This document shows, piece after piece, positions 5,943-13,781 of a stretch of 16,866 nucleotides of DNA. Location of the stretch: assembly GCA_030266525.1 (NCBI GenBank), contig JAJDIC010000046.1, positions 1 to 16,866 on the forward strand. Reading direction: 5' to 3'. Under the pieces are notes generated by a model that saw only the letters and a program-made list of their open reading frames with translations, had not been told where the DNA came from and did no database searches. Position 1 is the stretch's first letter. Each line of letters begins with the position of its first letter. This DNA comes from Desulfovibrio sp. OttesenSCG-928-G15. Its GTDB lineage: Bacteria > Desulfobacterota > Desulfovibrionia > Desulfovibrionales > Desulfovibrionaceae. Position numbers and translations under genes: made by a program.

Positions 5943-6867
5943 TCTTTCACCCAGGGCGCGTGAAGTGCTCACCCTTGTGGACGGCGTTCTGGCGGAAGAC
6001 ACCCGCAAAACCGGGCAGCTTCTGGCCCGTTGCGGCATAAGCGCCCGCGCCTTGACCAGTTTTCATGACCACAATGAGGAAGACCGCCTGCCCCAGGTAT
6101 TGAACTGGTTAAAGGACGGAAAAAGTCTTGCTGTGGTATCGGACGCAGGCACTCCCCTTCTTGCCGACCCCGGCTACAGGCTGGTTCGGGCCTGCCGCAA
6201 GGAAGGCATTACGGTTTCCCCGGTTCCCGGTCCTTTTGCGGCGGCAACAGCGCTTTGCGCCAGCGGGCTTGCGCCCTATCCTTTTGCCTTTTTGGGCTTT
6301 ACCCCGAGAAAGCCCTCTGACCGGGTCAATTTTTTTGCTCCATACGCCCGCCTGCCTCTGACCCTGATCTTTTTTGAAAGAAAAGACCGGCTACGTGAAA
6401 CCCTGGAGACAGCCCGCACCGTTCTCGGCGAGAGAGAGGTCTGTATAGCTCGAGAATTGACCAAAACCCACGAAGAATTTATATTTTTTTCTTTGGGCGA
6501 TGCATGTGAAAAAGCCGATGCCCTGCTTGGGGAAATTACCGTGCTGATTGGCCCGCCCATGCAAGGGCAAAATATATCGGATTCGGAGATTGAGCGCATT
6601 CTGCTGGAAGAAGCCGCCCAGGGCGGCAAGCCCAAAGAAATGGCCAGACGCGCGGGGCTCAGGCTTTGCGCGAGCTATGGCGTGAAAAACATTCCAGGGT
6701 GGAGCGGCAAGGATTTGTACGCGCGACTGCAAAATTTATTGCATCAGCAAAAGGATGCCGCCGCGGGGCATGGCGATTTCCAGGCATGCGAGCAGCCGCT
6801 CTCGCCGCCCGGCGCTACACCCGACGCTACGCCTGGCGCAAAGCCGGGCAAGGAGCCGGGCGCATGA
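5884..6867 (+). CDS. rsmI: 16S rRNA (cytidine-1402-2'-O)-methyltransferase
   Basis: RsmI transfers a methyl group from S-adenosylmethionine to the 2'-O of C1402 in the ribosomal decoding centre. The 327-residue product shows the tetrapyrrole-methylase fold motifs: GTLWIVATPLGNPGDLS (6-22), AEDTRKTG (37-44), SDAGTPLLADPG (86-97), PVPGPFAAATAL (113-124), FLGFTPRK (136-143) and ELTKTHEE (191-198). E. coli RsmI is about 286 residues; the extra length is a low-complexity tail (about 290-327) rich in Pro, Ala, Gly and Lys, probably disordered. ATG 5884 is chosen because the family motif begins directly after it and GGAG lies 10 nt upstream inside yraN. The gene overlaps yraN by 59 nt and shares an ATGA with the IID gene, so translation is likely coupled. 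Function is very likely conserved. Confidence 0.95.
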   Translation: MSSKSGTLWIVATPLGNPGDLSPRAREVLTLVDGVLAEDTRKTGQLLARCGISARALTSFHDHNEEDRLPQVLNWLKDGKSLAVVSDAGTPLLADPGYRLVRACRKEGITVSPVPGPFAAATALCASGLAPYPFAFLGFTPRKPSDRVNFFAPYARLPLTLIFFERKDRLRETLETARTVLGEREVCIARELTKTHEEFIFFSLGDACEKADALLGEITVLIGPPMQGQNISDSEIERILLEEAAQGGKPKEMARRAGLRLCASYGVKNIPGWSGKDLYARLQNLLHQQKDAAAGHGDFQACEQPLSPPGATPDATPGAKPGKEPGA

Positions 6868-7634
6868 GCATCTGGACTTCGCGCACACTGCTTGGCTGCT
6901 TTTTCCGCTCGTACATGGTTTCAGCGGCAAGTAACGCGGACGGCTTGCAAAACGTGGGCTTTTTATACGCCATAGAGCCGGCGCTCGCCACGCTGTACAA
7001 GGACGGCAAAGGGCTGGCTGAAGCCAGAATGCGTTACGCCCGCCGCTATAACAGCCACCCGTTTTTTACCCCCATGCTTCTGGGCATTTTTTTACGCCTG
7101 GAAGCGGATATTGCGGCAGGCCGAATGTCTCCGGCTGTGTTGCTCAGCGTCAAGGACACAACGGCCAACGCCCTTTCCGCCCTTGGCGACTCATTTTTCA
7201 ACGGCACGCTCCTTGCCACCTGGGCCTTGCTGTCCTGCTGCCTTTTGCTTGCCGACTCGCCGGGAATGGCCTTTGCCTTTACAGCGGTGTGCTTTGTCTC
7301 GCTGCAACTCTTCAAGTTTGTCAGTTTCTTCATGGGCTTGTCCAAAGGACTGTCCGTACTGGCTTTTTTACGCAAACTCGATCTGATCAACTGGGGCGAT
7401 CATTTCAAGTTCTGCAACGCGGCGCTTCTGGGCTGTTTTTTGTGGCTTTGCACGCCGGACGCGCCCGTGCTTGTATTCGGCGGCGTGGCCCTGTACCTTG
7501 TGCTGGCGGGCTGGATAATCGGCAAGTTGCATTTTCCGCGCATCTGCGTGGCCCTTTTTCTGCTGGCCTGCGCTGTGGCGCTGCATTTTTCCGGCTGGTT
7601 CGGGCATATCCCGACGCTGCTTTTTTCTATATGA
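6864..7634 (+). CDS. PTS mannose-family IID membrane component
   Basis: This 256-residue integral membrane protein matches the IID subunit of the mannose/fructose/sorbose PTS. The N-terminus FFRSYMVSAASNADGLQNVGFLYAIEPALATLY corresponds to the usual SFN.ERMQ.LGF...P.L..LY region. It is followed by YNSHPFFTPMLLGIFLRLE and by LGDSFFNGTL. Hydrophobic helices follow at about 118-160 and 185-250. IID normally works with IIC as the permease while IIA and IIB carry phosphate, but none of these partners is encoded in the window. ATG 6864 overlaps the rsmI stop (ATGA), with AAGGAG about 8 nt upstream. HPr and enzyme I genes follow directly, so the general phosphorelay is linked to this subunit. It may complete a transporter encoded elsewhere or serve a regulatory role. 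Family call is strong; sugar specificity is unknown. Confidence 0.85.
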   Translation: MSIWTSRTLLGCFFRSYMVSAASNADGLQNVGFLYAIEPALATLYKDGKGLAEARMRYARRYNSHPFFTPMLLGIFLRLEADIAAGRMSPAVLLSVKDTTANALSALGDSFFNGTLLATWALLSCCLLLADSPGMAFAFTAVCFVSLQLFKFVSFFMGLSKGLSVLAFLRKLDLINWGDHFKFCNAALLGCFLWLCTPDAPVLVFGGVALYLVLAGWIIGKLHFPRICVALFLLACAVALHFSGWFGHIPTLLFSI

Positions 7635-7649
7635 CCAAAGGGATTGAGG

Positions 7650-7931
7650 ATGGAAGAACCGCAGGTAGAACGGACAATCGTCATCGCCAATGAGCTTGGC
7701 CTGCACGCCCGCCCGGCTGGCAAGCTGGCCCAGGCCGCGCAGCAGTTTTCGGCTGAGGTGCAGCTGGAATATGACGACATGACGGTTGATGCCAAAAGCA
7801 TTCTGGATATTCTCACCCTTGCGGCGGGCAGGGGCGCAAACCTTACCCTTCGCTGCGCGGGAAAAGACGCGGAACAGGCCGCAGAAAGCATAGCCGACTT
7901 TTTTACCCGGCTTGCCGCAGGAAACGAGTAA
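7650..7931 (+). CDS. ptsH: Phosphocarrier protein HPr
   Basis: HPr receives phosphate from enzyme I and passes it to PTS IIA domains in the cytoplasm. The 93-residue product has the active-site motif GLHARPAG with catalytic H19, and the region MTVDAKSILDILTLAAGRG with S50 at the place of regulatory Ser46 of classical HPr. Whether S50 is phosphorylated is unknown, and no HPr kinase gene is in the window. ATG 7650 is preferred over the in-frame TTG at 7644, because AAGGG lies 7 nt before the ATG. The gene starts 15 nt after the IID stop and ends 12 nt before the enzyme I gene, consistent with one transcript. Confidence 0.95.
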   Translation: MEEPQVERTIVIANELGLHARPAGKLAQAAQQFSAEVQLEYDDMTVDAKSILDILTLAAGRGANLTLRCAGKDAEQAAESIADFFTRLAAGNE

Positions 7932-7943
7932 ACACACGACAGT

Positions 7944-9710
7944 ATGGCACACGCAACACTTCACGGAATAGCCGTTTCCAGCGGTATAGCCATAGGCAAG
8001 GCCTATGTCGTTAACCGTGCCCCCGGCGGGGTGCGGCACGACCAGGTCTCTCTTGACGCGGTGGAAGATGAGGCCAAGAGGCTGCAAAGCGCCATTACCC
8101 TGGTATGTGCCGATTTTGAAGCCGCCCGCGACAGAATGACTTCGGAAGCCGCGTTTCATGTTGATATTGTGGAAGCCCACCTGCTTATCTGCCGCGACCC
8201 GAAGCTGGCGGGAGAAGCGCTGCGCAGAATACGCGAGCAGCGCATGAACGCCGAGTGGGCGCTGGAAGAAAGCGTGGCCCGCCTGGCCGAATCATTCAGC
8301 AAGCTCAGTCTGCCGTATATTCGCGACCGGATTGAAGACGTGCGTCTTGTGGCGGCGAGAGTGCAAAGTTACCTTGACGGCGGCAGGGCCGAGCTTGACC
8401 CCACCCGCGCCGGAATTCTTATCGCCTATGATCTTACACCGGCAGATGTTGCGGGCCTTGCCCCCACTTCCATCACGTCCTTTGCCATTGAGCAGGGGGG
8501 CAAAACCTCGCACACCGGCATCATGGGCAGAAGCCTGCGCATTCCCGCCGTAGTCGGCTTGAGCGGCCTGACCGAAGAGGTTCGCGACGGCGACACGGTT
8601 GTTGTGGACGGCATTCGCGGAAGGGTTGTGATCAACCCGGACGCGGTGGAACTGGGCGACTACCAGGTACTGCAAGAGCAGTACGCCGAGTATGAAAAGC
8701 GTATCCAGATTTACGCCCACAAGCCTGCGGAAACCGAGGACGGCAGGCGGCTCACAATACTTGCCAACGTGGAAACAGCAGCGGAAACTGACGCAGTTCT
8801 CGCCTGCGGGGGCGAAGGCGTAGGGCTTGTGCGCACGGAATTCGCCTATATCACGCGGCCCGGCCTGCCCTCGGAAGAGGAGCTTTACCGGGACTATTCC
8901 GCTCTGGTGCAGTCTCTTTCTCCGCGCAAGGTCATTTTCCGCACCCTGGATATCGGGGGAGACAAGGTTTTCACAGACAGAACGCCGCTGGATGAAGCCA
9001 ACCCGGCCATGGGCATGCGGGGAATTCGCTACTGCCTGCGCCATCAGGATATTTTCCGCACCCAGCTTCGGGCCATCTTGCGGGCCAGCGCCCATGGCAA
9101 CGCGGCCATCATGTTTCCCATGATATCCGGGCTTTCGGAACTGCGCGTCGCCAAATCCATTCTGGCGGAGGCCTCGCAGGAACTGCAAAACAACAATACC
9201 CCCTATAACCCGGATATTTCCGTCGGTATCATGGTGGAGTTGCCTTCAGCGGTCATGGTGGCCGACATGCTGGCCAAGGAAGTGGATTTTTTCAGCATCG
9301 GCACAAACGATCTCATACAGTATTCCCTCGGGGTGGACCGGGGCAACAAGCATGTGGCCCATATGCACCAGCCACTGCACCCGTCCATTGTCCGCTCCAT
9401 CAAGACAACTGTGGACATGGCCCACCGTGCGGGCATCGCTGTAAGCGTTTGCGGGGAAATGGCGGCAGATCCCTACTGCATACCCATTCTCATCGGTATG
9501 GAGGTGGATGAAATTTCACTCGCACCCCAGTCAATACCGGCTATGAAGCATCTTGTGCGCAACTCAAGCCTGGAAGAATGCCGGGAGCTGTTGACAAGCG
9601 CACTGAATGCCCCGACAGTGGCCCACATAAACAATCTGGCGCGGCAGGCTGTGTATAACCGCTTCCCCGAAGATGTATCGTTTTTCGCTTCACAGACGGA
9701 TACGGAATAA
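7944..9710 (+). CDS. ptsI: PTS enzyme I (phosphoenolpyruvate-protein phosphotransferase)
   Basis: Enzyme I takes phosphate from phosphoenolpyruvate and passes it to HPr. At 588 residues it is close to the family length (about 575). Visible landmarks are the N-terminal LHGIAVSSGIAIGKAYV, phosphorylated H190 in GGKTSHTGIMGRS, the PEP-binding NPAMGMRGIRYCL, FSIGTNDLIQYSLGVDR, and the catalytic-cysteine motif VCGEMAADP near residue 500. No N-terminal GAF domain is present, so it is the sugar-PTS type rather than the nitrogen PtsP type. ATG 7944 has only a weak purine-rich upstream site, but the family start fits. smpB follows after one nucleotide. Confidence 0.96.
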   Translation: MAHATLHGIAVSSGIAIGKAYVVNRAPGGVRHDQVSLDAVEDEAKRLQSAITLVCADFEAARDRMTSEAAFHVDIVEAHLLICRDPKLAGEALRRIREQRMNAEWALEESVARLAESFSKLSLPYIRDRIEDVRLVAARVQSYLDGGRAELDPTRAGILIAYDLTPADVAGLAPTSITSFAIEQGGKTSHTGIMGRSLRIPAVVGLSGLTEEVRDGDTVVVDGIRGRVVINPDAVELGDYQVLQEQYAEYEKRIQIYAHKPAETEDGRRLTILANVETAAETDAVLACGGEGVGLVRTEFAYITRPGLPSEEELYRDYSALVQSLSPRKVIFRTLDIGGDKVFTDRTPLDEANPAMGMRGIRYCLRHQDIFRTQLRAILRASAHGNAAIMFPMISGLSELRVAKSILAEASQELQNNNTPYNPDISVGIMVELPSAVMVADMLAKEVDFFSIGTNDLIQYSLGVDRGNKHVAHMHQPLHPSIVRSIKTTVDMAHRAGIAVSVCGEMAADPYCIPILIGMEVDEISLAPQSIPAMKHLVRNSSLEECRELLTSALNAPTVAHINNLARQAVYNRFPEDVSFFASQTDTE

Positions 9711-9711
9711 C

Positions 9712-10179
9712 ATGAGCAAGAAACTGTCCGGCGGCCAGATCGCCCAGAATAAAAAAGCCCGGCACTATTTTGAACTGCTTGAATTTATTGAAGCGGGCAT
9801 TATGCTGACCGGTTCGGAAATGAAAAGCATTCGTCTGGGTGCCATCAACTTTCGCGATTCGTATGTCACCTTTCGTAACGGCGAGGCCTTTATCATCGGC
9901 CTGCATATCGCACCCTACGCCAACGCGGGCTATGCCCAGCACGACCCGGACAGGGAGCGCAAGCTGCTCATGCACGCCCGCGAGCTGGAAAGCTTGCAGG
10001 AAAAGGTACAACAAAAGGGCCTTGCCCTTGTGCCCGTGAACATGCACTTTCGCAACGGCAAGGTGAAGCTGGAACTGGCGCTCGGGCGGGGCAAAAAAAT
10101 GCAGGATCAGCGACAAGATCTGAAACACGCCGCAGCAATGCGCGATGCAGAGCGCGAAATATCGCGCTTTGGCCGCTAA
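9712..10179 (+). CDS. smpB: SsrA-binding protein SmpB
   Basis: SmpB binds tmRNA and brings it to stalled ribosomes in trans-translation. The 155-residue product contains the family core NKKARHYFELLEFIEAGIMLTGSEMKSIRLGAINFRDSY, HIAPYANAGYAQHDPDRERKLLMH, and the C-terminal basic tail GRGKKMQDQRQDLK. It starts one nucleotide after the enzyme I stop, so it is probably translationally coupled. I see no tmRNA (ssrA) sequence in the window, so its RNA partner must be elsewhere. Confidence 0.96.
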   Translation: MSKKLSGGQIAQNKKARHYFELLEFIEAGIMLTGSEMKSIRLGAINFRDSYVTFRNGEAFIIGLHIAPYANAGYAQHDPDRERKLLMHARELESLQEKVQQKGLALVPVNMHFRNGKVKLELALGRGKKMQDQRQDLKHAAAMRDAEREISRFGR

Positions 10180-10211
10180 CGAAGCCCTTTTTGGGCGCTT
10201 TTGTAAAAACT

Positions 10212-13200
10212 ATGGCTACCGACGACCGCGAAAAAATCCACTTTGAACTGCTGGACGCCTTGTATGAGGCCCGCAAACAGGTGGAATATCTGGAAGCCGC
10301 CCTTGCCCACAACGCTGCCTTTCTTGGCACGGGAGTTGAGCGTGAAGAGCAGATAGGCAATAAAGCCCCGGAAAATACAGCCATCCCCCATGCCCTGGCA
10401 AAATACCTGGATCTGGTTGAACCGGAAGAAGATATCAGCGACTTTATCGGGCGCGAGGGCCATGACGAAAGCCGCCCCCGCCTCGGCCCTGACGCACCCG
10501 CAAGCTTGCGCCCGGCAGATTCGCCCAGGCTTGACCGCCGTCTGGTCGGCCTTCTGGCCACCGCCCACCCAGAAGACTCGCTGATTTTCGGCATTCCCGC
10601 ACCAGTGGTGGAGAGCACCCCGGAACAGCTTTCCGAACCTGAGCTGCCTGGTGTGCCCGGTTTTCCGGCTGTTGCAGGCAGGCCCAGCGCCCCCGCCTCT
10701 GCCGCTCCACCCGCCTCTGCCGCTCCACCCGCCTCTGCCGCTCCACCTGCTTCTTTTGCAACCCCTGGTTCCCCCCCGGCCCCGACAGACAGCTTGGCCT
10801 CTGCGCCCCTCAGCTCTCTTACGTCCGCCGCGCGCGGGATGCAGGATGACGGGGCCGTCCTTTGTGCCGCCGAGTCCAGTGACGCCTGCGTCCGGGCCTG
10901 TCTGGTCATGCATACCATCAACGACGGGGTATGGGACTGGAACATCCAGAAAGAAAGCATCTATTGCTCGCCCAGGTGGTACAGCATCACCGGCGTGATG
11001 CCGCACCTCAAGACTGCGAAGCAAAACACGCCGCCCCTGGACTGCCTGACCGCAGCCATGCACCCCAAAGATGCGGAGCACGTCAAAGAGCGTGTCATGC
11101 ATATTCTGGAAGGCAAGTCTTCACGCCTTCGGATAACAGTGCGCTTCCTGAACGGTCCGGCCACCTGCTGGGCCGTGTTGCGCGTAGCCGGGTTGCGCCA
11201 TTCGGGCGCCATTGTCCGCCTTACAGCGGTTCTCTCCGACATAACTGCCCAGCACCACGCGGAAGTTGCCTTGCGGGCCAGCGATGAAAAATTCCTGGCC
11301 ATGGCCAATGACTCGACCGATCTCATCTGCCGCTTTGACCGGGACGGGGTGGTCACATACATCAGCGCCAACGTCAGCCGCTATAACGCCGGCTCTCCGG
11401 CGGATTTTGTAGGCAGACAATTTTCGGAAATAGGCATTACCGGCGACACCGGCTACTTTGACCGCACGATAAAGCGCGTTTTCGACACGGGCCAGCCGGC
11501 ACAGTCGGAGCTGCTCTTTGCCGCGCCGCTTACCGGGGATTTTCTTGTCGACTGCCGCTTCTGGCCGGAATTCGGCGTTGACGGCGAAGTGCTGTCCGTT
11601 TCCGTTCTGCTCAGAGATATGTCCTACTCCCGGCGGATAGCGGAAAACTATTACGCCCTTTTCAACCGCATGGAAGCCGGGTTTATCCTTTTCGAGCACG
11701 TTTCCGGCTGGGAGGGCGGCTCACCCACCTACGGGCCGGACGATTTTGCCCTGGTGGTCATGAACCCGGCCTTTTGCACGATGCTCCAGATGCAGCCGCC
11801 CGATTCCAGCGGCATTCGCCTTGCCGACCTTATGGGAGAAGATGCCGCCCAATGGGCCGGGCTGTTGCAAAGCGTACTGGTGGAAGAAAAGGCCATTCGC
11901 CGCGCTGTGCGCCTTTCCAGCGGCGGCAGCTATGAAATAAGCGCCTATTCCCCGGAGCGGGGCCGGGTGGCCTGCATTGTCAAGGACGTGACAGAGCTGA
12001 CCCGCATTTCTCAGGAAATAAGCCTGAACGAAGCGCGCCTTGCCGCACTGTACCGACTGTCCCACATGGACGAAGCGCCGGAAACCGCCGTGGTTAGCTA
12101 CTGCCTTGCACAGGCGGTCAAGCTGACCGGCAGCGCCTTTGGCTTTTTGTACATGAGCCACTCGCCGGATGGCGTGAGCGAACCACATTCAGCCGCCGGT
12201 CGGCTGTATTGGTCGGAAAGTGTGCTGGACCGCCCCGAAGGGCCGCCCGATGCGGATATGTCTACCCTGCCCTGGCTGGCTGACAAGATGAAAGAGGAAC
12301 TGCGCCTTGCCAAAATTGTTAACCAGCAAGACGACTTTTTTGTCCGGACTTTCCACACCTTCAACGATGTGGAGCGCTACATGCTTGCCCCGGTTATGGA
12401 CGACGGACGCATTGTCTGCTTCGCCGGGGTTGCCAACAAGCAAATGGCCTACACCCATGCGGACATGCAGCAGCTTGAGCTTTTTTTGAGCGGCATGTGG
12501 TTTCACCTTCGTCGGCGCTGGGCCGTACAAGACTTGCGCAAGGCCAAGGAACAGGCGGAAGCTGCCAGCCGTGCGAAAAACGAATTTCTGGCCAACGTCA
12601 GCCACGAGCTGCGCACCCCGCTCAACGGCATTCTGGGCATGCTGCAAATGCTGCAACAGGCCGACCTGGCCAAAGAGCAGATGGAATATATCGCCACGGC
12701 AAACTTTTCCGGGCGCAGTCTTTTGCGCATCATCTCGGACATACTCGACTTTTCGCGTATTGAGGCGGGCCGCTTCACGCTTGAGTCACAGCTTTTTGAC
12801 TTTGCCGCCACCGTGCGCTCCACATCCGGCATGTTCTTCTACCAGGCGGAGCGCAAAAACCTGCGCTTCACCCTGCACATAGATCCGGCCATCCCGCCGC
12901 TGCTCATGGGCGATGACGCGCGCGTGCGCCAGCTTATTTTCAACATTGTGGGCAACGCCTTCAAGTTTACCAAGGAAGGCATCATTTCGGTGGACTGCAC
13001 CCTTCTGCCTTATTGCAAACCCGGAATGCGCTGCATTCATATCGCTGTTTCCGATACCGGCATGGGCATACCGCCCGAAAAAATCGGCCAAATTTTTGAA
13101 GAGTTCACCCAGATAGACAATTCGCAAACCCGCCGGTTCAGCGGAACCGGCCTCGGCCTGACCATTGTGCAACGGCTCGTAGATTTGATGGAAGGCGGTA

Positions 13201-13781
13201 TTTCTGTTGAAAGCGAAGTGGGTCAGGGGACGACTGTTCACTGCTCCCTGCCCTTTGCCCTGCCTGCCGCCCTTTCGGCTGAAGAACCCATCGGCATTGA
13301 GGAATATGGACCAGGCCGGGCCATGAAAATTCTGATCGCCGAAGACGACCCGGTAAGCCAGTTCACTCTCAAGGCTTTTATGAAGCGCACCCCGCATGAG
13401 GCCGTTATTGTGGCAGATGGCAAACAGGCTCTGGAAGCCCTGTTGCTGCAAAGTTTCGACTGTCTGGTAACAGATATCCAGATGCCGGTAATGGACGGGC
13501 TGGAGTTGACCCGCCGCATCCGCGAAGACGAAAACCTGGATATCGCCCCCGGACAAGAGATAAAAAAACTGCTCGGCCTTGCGCCAACGGTCACGCTACC
13601 GCGCCTGTCCATCCCCGCTGACCTGCCGGTCGTCGCCCTTACAGCCTATGCCATGGAGGGCGACAGAGAACGTTTTTTAGGCATTGGCATGGATTATTAC
13701 CTTGCCAAACCGGTAAGCTTTGCCGAGCTTGCCGCCGTTTTAGACCGCATATCCCTTACCTCCCATGGCCGCAAACAGTAA
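10212..13781 (+). CDS. Soluble hybrid sensor histidine kinase (PAS-PAS-PAS-GAF-HisKA-HATPase-REC)
   Basis: This is a 1,189-residue cytoplasmic kinase with no transmembrane segment. Rough order: N-terminal helix/coiled coil (10-35); Pro/Ala-rich linker with PASAAP three times (161-178); PAS of the PAS_3 type with HTINDGVWDWN (about 228-350); a second PAS (355-478); a third, weaker PAS-like domain (480-605); GAF-like (605-770); HisKA with phospho-acceptor H798 in NVSHELRTP; HATPase_c with an N box around 905-917 (FNIVGNAFKF), DTGMGIP and GTGLGL; and a receiver with D1088 in TDIQMP and K1166. The receiver holds an insertion of roughly 25 residues near 1112-1136. ATG 10212 is preferred over the in-frame TTG 10191; neither has a clear ribosome site. 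It lies 32 nt after smpB and overlaps mnmH by 17 nt. The ligand and partner are unknown; a separate phosphotransfer or output protein would be needed. Confidence 0.93.
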   Translation: MATDDREKIHFELLDALYEARKQVEYLEAALAHNAAFLGTGVEREEQIGNKAPENTAIPHALAKYLDLVEPEEDISDFIGREGHDESRPRLGPDAPASLRPADSPRLDRRLVGLLATAHPEDSLIFGIPAPVVESTPEQLSEPELPGVPGFPAVAGRPSAPASAAPPASAAPPASAAPPASFATPGSPPAPTDSLASAPLSSLTSAARGMQDDGAVLCAAESSDACVRACLVMHTINDGVWDWNIQKESIYCSPRWYSITGVMPHLKTAKQNTPPLDCLTAAMHPKDAEHVKERVMHILEGKSSRLRITVRFLNGPATCWAVLRVAGLRHSGAIVRLTAVLSDITAQHHAEVALRASDEKFLAMANDSTDLICRFDRDGVVTYISANVSRYNAGSPADFVGRQFSEIGITGDTGYFDRTIKRVFDTGQPAQSELLFAAPLTGDFLVDCRFWPEFGVDGEVLSVSVLLRDMSYSRRIAENYYALFNRMEAGFILFEHVSGWEGGSPTYGPDDFALVVMNPAFCTMLQMQPPDSSGIRLADLMGEDAAQWAGLLQSVLVEEKAIRRAVRLSSGGSYEISAYSPERGRVACIVKDVTELTRISQEISLNEARLAALYRLSHMDEAPETAVVSYCLAQAVKLTGSAFGFLYMSHSPDGVSEPHSAAGRLYWSESVLDRPEGPPDADMSTLPWLADKMKEELRLAKIVNQQDDFFVRTFHTFNDVERYMLAPVMDDGRIVCFAGVANKQMAYTHADMQQLELFLSGMWFHLRRRWAVQDLRKAKEQAEAASRAKNEFLANVSHELRTPLNGILGMLQMLQQADLAKEQMEYIATANFSGRSLLRIISDILDFSRIEAGRFTLESQLFDFAATVRSTSGMFFYQAERKNLRFTLHIDPAIPPLLMGDDARVRQLIFNIVGNAFKFTKEGIISVDCTLLPYCKPGMRCIHIAVSDTGMGIPPEKIGQIFEEFTQIDNSQTRRFSGTGLGLTIVQRLVDLMEGGISVESEVGQGTTVHCSLPFALPAALSAEEPIGIEEYGPGRAMKILIAEDDPVSQFTLKAFMKRTPHEAVIVADGKQALEALLLQSFDCLVTDIQMPVMDGLELTRRIREDENLDIAPGQEIKKLLGLAPTVTLPRLSIPADLPVVALTAYAMEGDRERFLGIGMDYYLAKPVSFAELAAVLDRISLTSHGRKQ
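10692..10745. repeat. 18-bp tandem repeat, three perfect copies, inside the kinase gene
   Basis: The unit CCCGCCTCTGCCGCTCCA occurs three times without mismatch at 10692-10709, 10710-10727 and 10728-10745. A degenerate continuation follows (CCTGCTTCTTTTGCA). It encodes PASAAP repeated. Because 18 is a multiple of three, copy-number change would keep the frame and alter only linker length. Confidence 0.9.

Noticed and set aside
8292..9188. A 298-codon minus-strand frame opposite enzyme I
   Set aside because: It lies fully inside a secure ptsI gene and has no known motifs.
10181..10204. Possible terminator between smpB and the kinase gene (GCCC/GGGC stem followed by GCTTTT)
   Set aside because: The stem has only 4 bp with a 5-nt loop, so it is too weak to claim as a transcription end.
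9700..10211. A tmRNA (ssrA) gene next to smpB
   Set aside because: The two genes are neighbours in some genomes, but I see no tRNA-Ala-like ends or tag reading frame here.
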